A stretch of DNA of 64,000 nt from Rheum nobile (lineage: Eukaryota > Streptophyta > Magnoliopsida > Caryophyllales > Polygonaceae), in assembly GCA_027886185.1 (NCBI GenBank), contig WOAB01000719.1, positions 2,790,001-2,854,000 of the forward strand, given 5' to 3'. Position numbers and translations under genes: made by a program. Every line of letters begins with the position of its first letter. Within the stretch, counting starts at the first letter, position 1. Of this stretch, positions 1 through 13,064 are shown in pieces. A model generated the notes under the pieces. It made no database searches. It was not told where the DNA came from and saw nothing but the letters and a program-made list of their open reading frames with translations.

Positions 1-84
1 ATTTCACTTCCAGATCCATTCACATTTCCTACTCCACCCACAATCAGCGTTACACCTTACAAAAACACTTCCGAGTCCATGCTT

Positions 85-327
85 TCATCTAAAGATTGCA
101 GAAGTTGTAGCCGACCCCAAGCCAGAGTCATGAATACGAGAAGGTACCACGAAGTTGTATTTGAAAGGAACTCGAGAACTTGCATAAAGAGAACACGTCA
201 AGATGATATCTCTGTCTTTTAACAACTTAGTATGTACATAACAAGAAAAGGGATATGGGGTATCCTTCTTATGTGTAGTAGTGTACAAATTGTATTCTCC
301 AACTTGGGTGCATTTAAGAGGAGCCAA
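85..327 (-). CDS. Unassigned short ORF, possibly an exon of a neighbouring gene
   Basis: An 80-codon open frame on the same strand as PTAC12 and downstream of its stop. The peptide is not low-complexity and has a protein-like composition (for example GEYNLYTTTHKKD and RDIILTCSLYAS). An in-frame stop lies just upstream of the first codons, and that first codon is TTG rather than ATG. It is therefore either an internal or last exon of another gene or a chance frame. I do not recognise a family and propose no function. Confidence 0.2.
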   Translation of the reverse strand: MAPLKCTQVGEYNLYTTTHKKDTPYPFSCYVHTKLLKDRDIILTCSLYASSRVPFKYNFVVPSRIHDSGLGSATTSAIFR

Positions 328-1264
328 AGCAACTCATGGATGAGAGTGTTAGGTGCTGGTTTGAGGCAAATTACTATACTTATTATGATTTAAGCACAAC
401 TCACTTACCAAGGGTTTATTAGGTAATGGAGTTTATAAATAGTTTTTTGTTTATAAGTAGTTGATAAATAAGGTTGTAGAAAAAAATATGTTTGATAAAA
501 ATATGATTTTTTATAGGTATGTGTATAGTTTATTAGAAAAGTATAGTAGTGAAAAAAAAAGTATATTTATTTTATTATACGTTTATCGAAATATATAAAA
601 ATAGATTTTTGAAATAAAATATTTATAAATAATAAATAAATTTAACCAAACAAAAGCTCAAGTTCATTGAAAACGGGCCTCTTGTGCACAGGACCCAAAA
701 CCAGCTTGGTTGTGTACTATAATTGATCAATCAAAGGCCCTCCACCATTAAGGCCGCGAATTTCGTCCTGCAACCAGAGAAATCAAGTTGTTGGGCCATT
801 GCAAGAGGAATGGCAATATGTGTTCCTTACATTCAACTTCAATAATAGGAGGAAATATACTACTTTTTCGTTGTTCACTGACAATTGGCCATTTTGACTA
901 AAGTACTGGAATGGGCACAAAGCAGTGTGAAAATAAGCACAATAGATGATCACTTTGTGAAGGAAGGAAATGGTTTTCACCACGTCCTGCTTATCTTCAA
1001 AGATAGGTGAAAGTATTGGCAGATGTAAAACCATAGCTGTAAGCGATAATTAATGCAGTTTCGGGTTATAAAGGTTTCTACATATAAAATAGCATTTAGG
1101 ATAATGATAACCAGCAATCTAGAAAAGCCCATAACAGTTCAAATGAGATTTGCTCCACAATAAAAGTTACGTGATAACCAAAAATTCAACTTGTGCAGCA
1201 TTATATTTCACATGTTATACTCCTAGTTTGAGAGTCTCACCAAAATGCTCACTTCTTTCAAGTA
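328..1264. other. Non-coding 3' flank of PTAC12
   Basis: No convincing gene. 420-660 is very AT-rich with repeated TTATAAATA-type words and may be a degraded MITE. 661-1264 would include the PTAC12 3' UTR; an ORF at 783-1034 has no coding character that I can recognise. Confidence 0.4.
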
Positions 1265-4200
1265 CTACTCATCTTCATCGAAGTCCATTAAAAAGTCGGT
1301 CAAGTTCTCTGAATCATCTACAGCCTCTTCCAGAGACAGAGATTTTTTCTCCGGCTTTTCCTGTGTACAGAACAAAACAATTTTGTTATCTATCTGATGA
1401 ACAACACAACAGTGCACTTGTGTAGTTATCTTTTAGTTGCTTCTCTAATATTTTCCCTAGTGACACATCCACAAAGACAATCATTTACATAGATTTCCAA
1501 GGCATATAACTACCTTCATTTATATATTTCATTGTTATACCTCATGTCGAAATTTTCATCTATGCAGGGATAGATACACCCGTCACCCTATATCACCAAA
1601 TTTCCAGGGAGGCATTTACCTTTAACTTTCTCTTTTGAGTCAGCAACTAGGGAGGGGAATGCCCATTTATTTCCCACAGTTTCTGTCCTCAAAGAGATAA
1701 ATAAATTATTTTAAGGGAAAAAGGGCTAGACTAGAACATCTTCCTCTATGAACATGCTTCTTTACCACCATATCCATTTCATTTTCCTTGAAGAGGCTCA
1801 ACTAATTCAGCTGAAGTACGCTATGGACAAACTATCTTGAGCTCCCATCTAACAAATAAGCAAGCCAACGAGGGTGTGCGCAGCAGTTAACACATCAACA
1901 CTTGATACCCATCGTGTTTTATTCTGCTAGCTGCTGTTTGGAGTCTCTCATGGGTGGATACTGGGCACTACGTTAGAAGTCTTTCTATAAATCGCAAGGA
2001 GGTCTAAAGGCTCTCTCTGGCCCTAGGATGCGGATACCCCTCCTCCTAACCCTAAACTTTCTCTTGACTAAAAAATCTAACCAAATAAGCACTCTTCTAG
2101 TAAGACATCTTCCAATATGCAACTATATGTCATATGTAATCTACTGTTGAGTATAGGAGACAGCCTTAACCAGCAGGGCCCGCAACCTGTGCAATAACAC
2201 ACGCAGTTCCACAGCCTTCAGTTTAATTTCCAATACATCCTTCCTCTTTTTTTAAAGCATCACTGTATCATGATATGTGGTGTTTCATTTTGGTATCAGA
2301 TTCCGAATTACCTTCAGATAGTTGGTCCTTGTCTAACCAGAATTATGTCATCTGTACACTTGCCATCCTCCCCACTTATTTCATAAGATGATATTTGTCC
2401 CTCCATTTTTAAACAAAAAATTCCAACAGTATACTATTACGGTACATAAACCACTCACCCTCACCCTAGTTGTCTGGTGCAAGGATTTAACAGCAATTCA
2501 TTTTTAATGATCAATATATGCACGAATCATCAACGATAATAAGTTGGACACATAAAATCAGCATGCAAAGCTGCACTAGTCCCTGATAAAGTAGCAACTA
2601 AACAGTTTTTTCTTACACTAGTTGGATAATATTTTAATCTCTAAAAACTATAAATGCAGATTTTGAAATTCAAGAGAGCACAGCAACCAAATTATTTTTA
2701 CAGAAAACACATTCACCTTTGATTTATTCAGCTGAGGAGTAGTTTTAAGAACACTCCAATTGCGTGTAATTTTTTCCTCTACTTCATCATCACCGTCTAT
2801 GTCGCTGTCCTCTCCTTCATCCTTCAGCAAAAGAGGGTACAGCAGTTGTGTTAATCCTGATAACTTAATTGACAGCTTTCTCAAGAGTCTCTAATGTCGA
2901 TCACACAATTGAATGAACTACAAAACTTTTTCCAGTGCAAATGATAACATCAAGTAGAATCGCCAATTATACATGAAGGAAAGATTACTCACATCATTTT
3001 CCCCGATGTCAACAGCTCGTGCCATAGCTTCATCCATATCATTCATCTGCTTATAGCCATGGGCAAGACCAAATCAAAATAAAAGTTAAATTTAAATTTA
3101 GAAAGGTGGACTAAATTATGAGGCTCAGTTCAGAAAAAAAACGCCCAACGATTATAAATGAATCATCAATTTTGATGACATTTATTGGAAGATATCTAGA
3201 ATTTTTTTTACGTTAAGACTACACAAAGAGGTCACCTTTAAAAAATATGTTAGATTAAAAGAGTATTACTTTCTTGAATCGGATGGAATATTGCTTTTTT
3301 CGTTCCATATGCTGAAAATGTACACTTTGAGGTTCCATACCATATGACAAAAGTAAAAGGCATTTACATGCTTCTCGAGAAAATAAACCAAGGAAAAGGG
3401 AGTTTAGAGCTGTGATGAAAACAATTTTGGACTTAAATGCATTGCTCTAAAAGTGTACAAGCCAAAAAGAATTTCTCAATTAGTAGGATAAGTACTGAGG
3501 AAGAATGAAAATGGGAAGGTTGAGAAAATCAGGCTATGAAGAATTAAGCGAATTCTATTTACCAATACAGAGCAAATTCCAACAGAAGTGAGATATGAGA
3601 CAACCATCAAAACTACAATGGTCCTCAACATCTGGCAAAAAGCATTCAGTTAAGCATGCTCAAAGAACTTTGAAAACTCTTATTTATAACTCTGTACCTC
3701 ATGTTCCTCTGTCTTCTCTTTGGACAAAAATTTTTCAAGCTCTTCCCTCGTTATGATCTTCCCATGCTGATCAGAAGAAATTTGCGCAAAAAGATAACTA
3801 AATAATTTCATGTGCAATTAAGAAGAATTGTATAAAAAAGTCGAAAATGCACTTATAGTGGCCCCTAAACCTGAACTTACACAATTAATGAAACATCAAA
3901 TTATCACTCTTTTTTCATTCAGTTCCATTTTTAAAACTTGCTCAATGCCATATTTAGTCAAGAGCAAACTTAACGTTCATGTCTTTTTGAGTCTATTCCT
4001 GCCACTATAGTCAGTTGAAGACGTCATATTCTTTTTGTCCAACCAATGAAAATAAAGAATACTTATATGCAACAGGAGAACAGGTCATCATGTCAATCAC
4101 AACCAATGTTGATACCTCAATTAGTCAAAATTCACTACAGAAAGCAGAATGGAACAGAAGAAAATCTTACCTCTTTCAAAAATGAAAGCATGTTGGGTGT

Positions 4201-7134
4201 TGGTTCATGAAAATCTGGACCTCGATAGTCAATCACTTCATCAGGATCTTGAATATAGTTAATCGTTGGATAAACTGGATCTCCACCCCATACTGCAACA
4301 TCGCATAGCAGCCAGGCATAAAACAAATAAACCAAACTATTGAAGCACTCAAACAAAGACATTCAAAAAGAAAACAGCAGGATTATAGAAGTACTACTCT
4401 AATCTACTCAAGATATGCTTTTGAAATCACATGGAACTTTACATGGCCAAAAGTGGAAAACCTAACCCTGTCGCTGTGACTACCTAAATGTTTTTTATCA
4501 TATGAAATTAGTAAGTTTTCTTCTTCTTAAAATCTAAATGCTTTTATTATTGAAATGAAGATTTCTTCTGAAAATCACTTATAAATTATAAGCCCATTTT
4601 CACCTACTTCAAAGTTCAGAACAGCTACTAGATTGCAGCTAATGTGAAGTGGCATGCACAATTGTGACTCCTTATGAAGCACATATTTTATTGTAAATCT
4701 TGACGATGCAGGAAATGGCATATAATGATTGAGGAGAATGAATTCGAAACTCCAAAACCTTTATCACAGCCTTTCCTTGATACTTGATAGCAAGCATCTG
4801 GTTTCGTTAATCAAGATTTGAAGTAGAGCCGAAGTTATATATAAACAGAACCAGATTGTAAAACTCAGGGCTTCTGCACATACTTTCCTTGATTTGGTCC
4901 TCACGCATTCTCATTGCTAAAGGATCCCTTTTGATGCGGATATCGGTCCCCATCATGATGCGGTATTCTCTATCAGTTTGATGACTGAACATTTCAATGA
5001 GCTGGGTATTCTCATCTTCACCAGTTTCTTCAAAATGTCTCTGAACTGCTTCACGTGAAGTATCTCTCTTCCAGTCTTTGACCCATTCTGAGTAGTAAGC
5101 TAAAGGACCAATTTCTTCCAGTTTATCTTGTTCAGCTTTTAATCTAACATGACCAAAAATTAACAAAACTCCATATTGATAAGATCAATAAAATCAAGTT
5201 CAGCCAGTACTGCATGTAATGCATGCTCATATCACAAATAAATATGTAATGTAACACCGCCAACTGAACAAAAATGTAGTCACAGTATAAGAAGAAAGGA
5301 GGTTTAAATCTCTTCAAGCAAAAACCAGTAAATTTTGCAACTATTATTTATTAGTGAATACATACCAATTTTCTTGTCTCGTCATTTTGGAGTAAGTACC
5401 AGATATATCTTTTTCTAGAAGCTATTGCCATACTATTAGAAAATGCAGGATCCATTGGATCAGCAAACAGCCAAACAATAACAAATTTACACTCCATGTC
5501 ACCCTCAAGTTAGTATATCCGTATTTTATAGGAACAATATGACACAGCAAGTTCTTTGGATAATAAGATGGAATTAACAAAAAGAAGAAAAAATCAATTA
5601 GAAAATGAAATAGGAAAACTCGGTCGCTAGACAAATGATTTTCTCACGTATGCACATAGGCATATACCTTTCCTCCTTAAAGAGATGGCGCCTAGCCCTA
5701 TAGAGTGAAGTCTCTGTCAGTGTTGGTTGTTCCCCGTAAAGTTTAACCTGCCCAGTCTCAGCCATTGCCTTTAGGAACACCTGAAAACAGAAAAAGAAGT
5801 GGTGAAAAAGCTAATAATCAAGAATGCAAACACAAACATAGATTAGTTGGATCTCCAAATATTTATTTTCTGAAACAGGCCAATCACCTATGCATCAAAT
5901 TTGAAGTGAATCAATAACTGATAGATCCTTTGAGATTTTTATTTCATGACAATGCCTTTTATGTGACATGACTCATGAGAAACATGAATGCAGGTCCTTT
6001 TCACTTGTTGATGGAAACTTGGCATTAGAAAGATCCAGTTACTTTACAGATGAATATTTTAGGACCATATACAGAAACATACAGTCTATGGTCCATAGAC
6101 TGTATGTTTCTGTCTATGGATGCAACACTAGCTTAAAGTTTTGTCAAATATCTAGCTTTACTAAAAGCAGTTTATGCCTTACCTTCAAATGTGAATACCA
6201 TGATGTTTAAAATGCCTAATACTGCTGTACTCCGGTAGCAAATTGAATTTTTAGAAGTTAATAAATTCAAATAAGCTTCATACATATATCAAACTTGAAT
6301 ATACAATATTCAAGAAGACCTACTACTTGTACAAAATTCATTAGAATAAAATTTAATTATCTGAAAACTCAAACCAAAGACTCTAAGCATGCACTTATCA
6401 TTTCTGCCATCAATGTTAATCTTAAAATACAGATTTTATTGTGTATTTCCAACTTTATGATTTGCACTAACCGTCTCAACATCAGGACGCCTCCTTTGCC
6501 ACCTTGACCATTGTTCTGTTGCAGGCTTTCTCCAATTCCACCACAGCTCCTCACTTGTCAGTGGCTCCTCGATTGGTTTCTTTACTTTTGGATCAATGAA
6601 AGGATGAGGTCGTCCATGTTTCTTATCCATATCATACTCACTCATATCTTCTTCCTCAGGCTCACTCTGGTAGACTACATACTCTGAAGAATCATCTTTG
6701 GGCTCTTCAAAAACATCATCTGGAATGTCTGACACCAATGAATCATCAACAACTTCACTTGGTACTGACGTATCAGATGCTGCTGATGATGCTTTATAGC
6801 TTCTCCGTCTACTTCCAGGGCTTTTCCCGTATGAAGGAGCTCCAGTTGAATCGCCTATTGGCTTTGCTGCTCTGGCTGCCCTGACACGATCAGCAGTGCC
6901 TTCTGGCCAGTAATCAGGTCCTGGAATACTTGCACGGGCACCAGAGGCAGGTTCAAGTTGCCCAGATGTGGAGTCTACATAACTATGATATGGATATCGT
7001 TCAACTCTTATGTCAATTGAATCATCCTTCTTCTCACATCTTATATGCAAATGAGGAAGCCTTCTTGATGATGAAGAATATGAACCAGCCCTACTCTGCA
7101 GCAAGCCTGCTGGAAATGTAGACAGAGAACATGC
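1265..7134 (-). CDS. PTAC12: PLASTID TRANSCRIPTIONALLY ACTIVE 12 (PTAC12/HEMERA), exons 2-9
   Basis: Exons on the minus strand are 7134-6472, 5780-5668, 5143-4884, 4292-4171, 3766-3698, 3046-2993, 2821-2717 and 1360-1265. All introns are GT-AG, phases join without a break, and the stop is TAG at 1267-1265. They encode 493 residues; the Arabidopsis protein is about 527, so only a short N-terminus is missing. Hallmarks in order are RYPYHSYVDSTSG, an acidic stretch, WSRWQRRRPDVETVFLKAM, FEETGEDENTQLIEMFSHQ, MGTDIRIKRDPLAMRMRED, WGGDPVYPTINYIQDP, a second acidic segment and the C-terminal ENLTDFLMDFDEDE. From family knowledge, PTAC12 is a subunit associated with the plastid-encoded RNA polymerase and, in the nucleus, a phytochrome-signalling transcriptional co-activator needed for PIF turnover; its acidic C-terminus resembles an activation domain. 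No disabling change is seen. The gene looks intact and is the only clear host gene in the window. Confidence 0.95.
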
Positions 7135-7797
7135 CTAGAATAGACAAATTCATTCATCAATTCTTTATGTCCCTATAAATATAAGAAAAAGGTGAAGCAG
7201 ATCAACTCATATCTCTTCACCCTAGCACAAGCAGTAAAGCAAATAAGAATGTGTACTTAGAGGACCTATAAATGCATCACCAGAAGGGGAAAAACAGTCG
7301 TATCAATGCATCACCGAACAGACTGAGTACATGATCTCCATTCTCCCAATTTACAAGATAATTCACCCAAAAGTACGTTAGCCAAATTTCCATGGCTAGC
7401 AACTTCATATATTGGACAGCAGAAAGCTCACTTTTTCAGGACATAATCAAATAAAAAATCTACATACGAGGCATTTCTTGACAGGATATGCTGAAGAGAA
7501 AAAAATTGATGACTGAACGCAATCAAGACAATTTTTTAGAAAATGAGCAGTTAGCTAATGACCTATGAATCATCTGCTATGAACAAATCAAAAACAGACA
7601 TAGCATTTCCTAACCAATTAAAAATATTTGCAATTACATATATCTTGGCTCACACCACGACATCAGCCACAGAGACCCGCATAAACATATATTTACCTTT
7701 ACTCACACGGAAATGTATGAGAATCTCTATGCATTTTCACATTAGATACCATTGATATAGTATTTGTAGCAAATTATGCTTGTTTAATTAAACATCA

Positions 7798-8764
7798 TTA
7801 CAAATTTACAATCCATGTGGAATACTGACACCACCCTTCAGATTTGTGGTTTCGTGAAAATTTCTCCGTAGAAACAGCCAGTAGAAATAAAATTGTCATT
7901 ATGCTGATTGATACTACTAGGAAGATGATGCTAAGAGAACTACGCATTGGGAAACCAACAACAACATCTGCTTTCCTAGCTGTATCTTGACCAACCACAA
8001 CAGGTGACATTCCAAGTCCATAAATAAAAGAGTTGCAAACATCTTTGTAAATGCAAGGTGATATTCGGCCACATCACTTCGATCAAACATAATTGAACAT
8101 ATCATTTGAGGAACTTACTGCGATTATTTGTTAGAGTTAGTACTATCACCAGAAATTCATGAGGTACATTGACGCTGCTTAATTACTTTGTTTTCTTTCA
8201 CTTTCCAGTTTTGGCGGGCATGCCCTTATTCTCAGAAATAATTCACACTAATTTCATCCAAAGAAGCATTCCTTGCTATAATCCGAAGAAGAAACCACAT
8301 AAAATTGAAAAATATACCCATGCAAATCACAAACAATTCTCCTTGGACCATTTTCTACGAAGATAGCTATTTCGCTCAAACCTAAGTCATCTACTGAAGC
8401 TACCGAAACTCCGTAGATAAGGAAAGAATTCACAATCCACGAACAATTGCGAACATTCGGATAGGTGAAAAAGAGATTTCAAATGCAAACCACGATACAC
8501 ACTAATCCCTAGAGGTCTGGAACAGATCACTCCAGAAAAAAAAAATCAGGAAGCCTTACCAACGAGCAGGCCCACAACATCGGCACCAACCGAAAGATGA
8601 TTCCCTGTGCCGGCCACCGTAAATTCCGTCGAGTATTCAACCAAACGCTGCCTTGGGCGCCGCCGGGAGGAGTGGCACTGGTTCTTTCTTGGAGTGGCAC
8701 TGATGCGGAAAGATAAGGGAGTCTCGATAGGGAAAATGCGTTTCAATATGACGTCTTTCATAAG
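7798..8764 (-). other. Possible spliced ORF with one membrane segment, inside or overlapping PTAC12 intron 1
   Basis: A frame from an ATG near 8764 runs to the GTAAGG donor at 8559 in phase 1. An AG near 8057 leads into a phase-matched frame reading DVCNSFIYGLGMSPVVVG and then a hydrophobic run (SLSIIFLVVSISIMTILFLL), ending at a TAA at 7800-7798. The second part reads like real protein with one transmembrane helix, but the acceptor lacks a good pyrimidine tract. I do not recognise the family. It could be an alternative transcript, a captured exon, or chance. Confidence 0.2.
8560..8580 (-). CDS. PTAC12: Candidate first coding exon of PTAC12
   Basis: Exon 2 needs a phase-0 donor upstream. This 21-nt candidate (ATG TTG TGG GCC TGC TCG TTG) ends at a GTAAGG donor and joins in phase, giving MLWACSL followed by ACSLSTFP. 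A second phase-compatible option is 7393-7367 (ATG GAA ATT TGG ..., donor GTGAAT). From memory, homologues start with a short MASIS..WLY-like exon, which neither candidate reproduces clearly, so the true start is unresolved. The exon, if right, encodes only the start of the chloroplast transit peptide. Confidence 0.3.
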
Positions 8765-8824
8765 CAAAGTAGTTTTTTTTCATTATTATTAGGTAAGAAT
8801 TAGAATGGAAATTACGGAAGAGTC

Positions 8825-9340
8825 TCAGTCTATAGCATCATTTCGGATGAGAATTACAAATTTTAGATTAGTTCGAATATCTTCCAAGGAACTCAGCTGG
8901 ACCTTCTTAGCGATGAAGTCGGCCACCACGTTTGTTTCTCGAAAGACATGAAAAACCTGTACTAAAGAGAAAAGTTGTAAAACGCACGGGATATCAGAAA
9001 TTAACATTTCAATATCCCATGGACAGTGCCAGATTTGATTCAGAACATTCACAATGGTAAGGCTATTGCATTCAAGTTGAATGTCAGTAATGCCTAATTC
9101 ATAGGCCTTTACTAGGGCATTTCTTACTGCAAGTGTTTCCGTTTTTAAAGGGGTTGAGATACAACATTTATCTCCAAAGAGGAAGATTGGTTCACCCGTG
9201 TTGTTCCTGAAAATATAGCCAAAGCTAGATTCACCATTAGTTTTTGTGGATCCATCTGTGTTGATTTTAATTATGTTATCCGGAGGCTTTTTCCATTTCT
9301 TTATTGGTCGTCTTACAATGTTCGTTTTATAAGTAAGCAA
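8825..9340 (-). pseudogene. RNase H-like domain remnant of a non-LTR (LINE) retrotransposon
   Basis: A 171-residue frame has the plant RVT_3/RNase H pattern: WKKPPDNIIKINTDGS (first catalytic Asp), ETLAVRNALVKAYELGI (catalytic Glu), LECNSLTIVNVL (replacing the usual ExDS) and VFRETNVVADFIAK near the end. In LINE elements this domain is the C-terminal end of the polyprotein after the reverse transcriptase. No reverse transcriptase is seen next to it, so it is a 5'-truncated LINE tail or a relic of one. It lies immediately upstream of PTAC12 and could form part of that gene's promoter region. Confidence 0.75.
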
Positions 9341-11452
9341 ACTAGCTTCTAAGTGCGGATATCATGGAGAAAGTAAATTATGAAATTTAGATATAATATA
9401 AATTATGATATTGATATATTTAAGTAGGGTAAAAAAATAATCAAATTATATATAATTTTATTTTAATAAATAAAAAAAATTATTAAGAGTTTAATCACAC
9501 TAAAAATTTGTTATAAAGATCTTATATAAAATAATGTCATAGTGAGATTATGACAAATAAAATTACATAATCAGAATAAAATCTATATAAATTTATTAAC
9601 TATAAAATCAAATAATGACAAGTGACGCATTGCGTACAATATTGTAACGAAATATGACTTGGCTCAACGTGAAGATGTCAAGTGACATCAATCAGTTCTA
9701 ATTTAGTTAGGGATAGTAAGAGAGCGGATTTGGGAGAGGGAGTGCCCTCCCTATCCATGTTCTAGTTTACTCTCATTCCCTAATCCCTGTCCTCGTCCCC
9801 CTCGGAGCCCTATTCCCCATCAAAAATCTTAATCCACGTTCTACAAAAAGAAAAAACCTTAAAAATTGTTTAAATGCATATATATTAGGGTTTATGGTAA
9901 AGAGGGTTTGAGATTTAGGATTTATCATCTAGAATGTATAACGTTTAGGATTAAAGGGCATGGAATTTAGAATTTAGGGATATGAAAATTAGGAAAATGA
10001 AATAGTTAGCGGGGATCCTTGTGGTTTCCCCGTCCTCACACTGTGATAAAAAAAAATTATCTGGCTTTGCCCCCATTGCGAGGAATCAGCGTGATGATAA
10101 TCCATGCCCATTACCATCCCTAAATTTACTATTGTGTATAGATAATAGATTAAATGAAAAATCTTAGTTAATATATATGATGTTAAATTAACTAAAATTA
10201 ACCGATCAAATCCTATTAGAAAATGTCTAAAAAAACTCTTATTATGAAATCATCAATTCGTATATATATGGTTAATATCTATATATATATAGTTAAAAAG
10301 GTGAAGAAAATCACTCAATATACACACAATAATATATAAGGAAATACTTGAATATACACAATCAAATATTTCCATAAAAAATGTATTAATTGCTAGTGGA
10401 GTAGGGAGGGTGGTATACCAATACACCACCGTAAGCAAAAATATAAATACGTGTGTAGTGACGTACACTCGTAGATAGAAATATAAATTTGATTTTTAAA
10501 TAAAATTAAATGAGGAAGATATTAGTGATATGTTTAGGGTTAAATTGGGAAGAAATTAGTGCTAGGTTTATGATATAAATTTTTAATTTTATATTAAATA
10601 TATTAAAACAAAAGTGAAAAAAAAAGAGAATGACATGTGACAAATGATGAGGTGACTTAATTAGGGGGTGTCATATGGAATAGTTAAGTTCTAGTTTAGT
10701 GTATATATATAATAGACTGTTGTGGAAGTTTTGTATTGGGAATATTTGTTATTGATTTGTATGATTTTGTATGTAAATTAAGAAGAGATTAGTTTATTTA
10801 TGTGATTGATTTGTATCTAATAGGAAATTGTATGTAAATTAGGAAGTAATTAGTTCATTTGTATGATTGATGTGTATCTAAATTAGGAATAAGTTTAGGT
10901 TTATAATATAAATCTTTTCTATATAAATTTAGACTTAAAAAGAAGTGATGATGTGTCAAACTCTTGATTTTGCTTTAGCAGATATATAATAGATTAATAA
11001 AAACATAAATTCATGTTCTGCTCGAGCGACCGATGTGCATTTTGGAGCTAGAAATGTCTCAAAGAAAGATATAAGGGATGATGTGTCGAACTCTTGATTT
11101 GCCACCACTTTCTCTTGCCTTGTTTGGCTTGTGTCTGTTGAATAATGTAATTTTTATTTTACTTTTTTCTCATTTTCATTTCCTTTTTTCATTAAACCTA
11201 AAAATCAAAGTTTTGTCTTTGTAAGTACACTTGGTGTTTAAAACCGTAGGATTTTGATTTTACATATGAAATTATATAAGGTCTAAAATACCATATCTTT
11301 TAACTATTTTAGCACAAAATATTCTCTTTTCTTTTCTTGGTTTTAATTTTTTTGTGTTTCTAATAGAAAAAAATAAAACCTTGATTACCTCTCTTCTCTA
11401 ATTTGTTTGAAGACAAATTGTCTTGCTGGTGTTAAAAGAGGGTTGGCCAATT
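9341..11452. other. AT-rich intergenic DNA without recognisable genes
   Basis: Long AT-rich tracts and several degenerate words (TATATATAATAGA near 10702 and 10984) that resemble Helitron 5' ends read on the minus strand. Blocks around 10750-10900 repeat the phrase GTATGTAAATTA/GTATGATTGAT with short spacing. No coding frame is convincing. Confidence 0.4.
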
Positions 11453-11640
11453 TAGGGGTGGGCGTGGGCGGTTTACCATGTTCCGGTTAACCGGGCTCTA
11501 GTTAATCGATATTTTGGTTACTTAATTTTCAATACCATAATCGTATCGTAAAGTCCAGTTTATCGAGCTTCGGTTAACCAATATTTCGGTTGGTACGATT
11601 AATTGGTTAACCAAGATTTTAAAAATTGACAAAACACTTG
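11453..11640. repeat. hAT-like terminal segment with GGTTAACC palindromes
   Basis: Starts with TAGGGGTGGGCGTGGGCGG, similar to plant hAT terminal repeats. Imperfect palindromes built on CGGTTAACC, ATATTTCGGTT and GGTTAACCAA follow. No transposase frame and no matching right end were found, because the Helitron boundary follows at once. Assignment is by general resemblance only. Confidence 0.3.
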
Positions 11641-11705
11641 TTTTTTTTTAACAAAAAAAATATATTCTTATTTATTGATTCTTAACTCCTAATTCATATA
11701 AAATA

Positions 11706-11736
11706 CTAGGTGGCGTAGCCCGTGCTTCGCACAGGT
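11706..11736 (-). mobile_element. Helitron 3' terminus (minus orientation)
   Basis: Read on the minus strand this is a short G+C-rich hairpin (CCTGTGC, GAA loop, GCACGGG), then about ten bases and CTAG followed by T. This is the canonical Helitron end (hairpin plus CTRR, inserted 5' of T). The element body would lie to the right. I could not place its 5' TC end, so the extent is unknown and may include the small genes at 12-15 kb. Confidence 0.6.
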
Positions 11737-12207
11737 CGGTGGCAAATGTTCGCTTACTTATATATGCAGTTGTGGGCGCATAAATCAAGTAGTAACACAT
11801 GTGATTATATGTGTGTTATTTGTCTCTGTTATGAATATTTGGAAGTCGTTACAATTATTTTGGACTATAGAGGAGATGTATATAAATTTTGTATATATTT
11901 TGTTTTATCTTTTTGTTGTATCCAAAGTCCGACATTATTATGGATTAGATTGTTTTGTATTCGACGAACATGTTTTAATGGTTTTTTTTGTAAATGTGTA
12001 TTTATATGTAAGGTGTCTATAGTCATTTATCCTTGCTAATGTGGATGCATAAATTTTGTATTTTACGAACATTTAATTATTACCAAGTGCTTTCTAGCCC
12101 GTGTGTTGGTTTAGTGTAGGGTTTTTAAAATGGAATATATTAAGCATAAAACATAGGGTCTCCCCTGGAACCTCAAGCAGTGTGAAGCCATCACTCCATC
12201 AGTGTGA

Positions 12208-12438
12208 TTGACGCGTTTGGAAGTTCAAGCATCTGGGTGTTTAGTCAAATCGAAGATGGCATCCACTATTTTACTCTCTTTTTTTCTCCAAACCCTACAC
12301 CGACTACTCTTTTTGTGTTTACTCCGCCAACCATGTTCTTCCGAATCTCATTTTCCCCCTTCGTTTGCGGTTGTCCAGAGTAAAGAAAATCTCCAAACTC
12401 GATGTAGTGTGAGTTATTTTTCCTCTTTTCTAATTTAG
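12208..12438 (+). other. Unassigned ORF at the left of the Helitron body
   Basis: A 76-codon frame whose second Met (MASTILLSFFLQ...) begins a hydrophobic stretch like a signal peptide, ending shortly after a possible splice donor (GATGTAGTG/GTGAG). It precedes the two-exon relic at 13065 and could be a 5' exon of a captured gene. No family recognised. Confidence 0.2.
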
Positions 12439-13064
12439 TTGACCGTAATCGTTGTTCAAATTTTTTATACATATTTTAATTCGAGGACGTTTAAGTCGAA
12501 GCCAGAATCCTAATCTTTGTGTAACTTGTGTTGTCTGATTGTTGTTTGTTGACATTTTAATTTTTTTCCCCATTTTCGTGGTCACATTTTACATGTTAAG
12601 GTAGATATGCGTTCCTTGTGTTAGATTATTTTCTTCTGTTAGTAAATTGGGGTTTGTCGTGGTTGTACTATCATTTTGCGCTAAGCGAAGTTAAAAATGA
12701 TGGTTACTATGTCCATGGATTGGCAGTAACTGGTTGCATGTTGTCTGCTATAATTTTTTTTTTGTAAGATATGTGAATATGAAGTAAAGGAAACCCCGTA
12801 ACGTGTTAGGGTTTCGAAGTGAAAGTCGTCATTTTGCAAGCCTCGTAAAATGTTAGTGTAGTCGAGAGTTTTGGTTTCTGCACATGTCCTTTTGTTGTCT
12901 CTTAGGATAGGTTTACCAAAAGTGTCTTAATTCCTATGAATTCCATTGTTTCATATATGTGTTTTGATTCTGTTTGTAATTCTTCCTTGTTTTATAAGTT
13001 GCCAAATTTAATCAATATCTTTTGGATTGTGACTTGATAATGATATGATATAGGTTGATACGAA

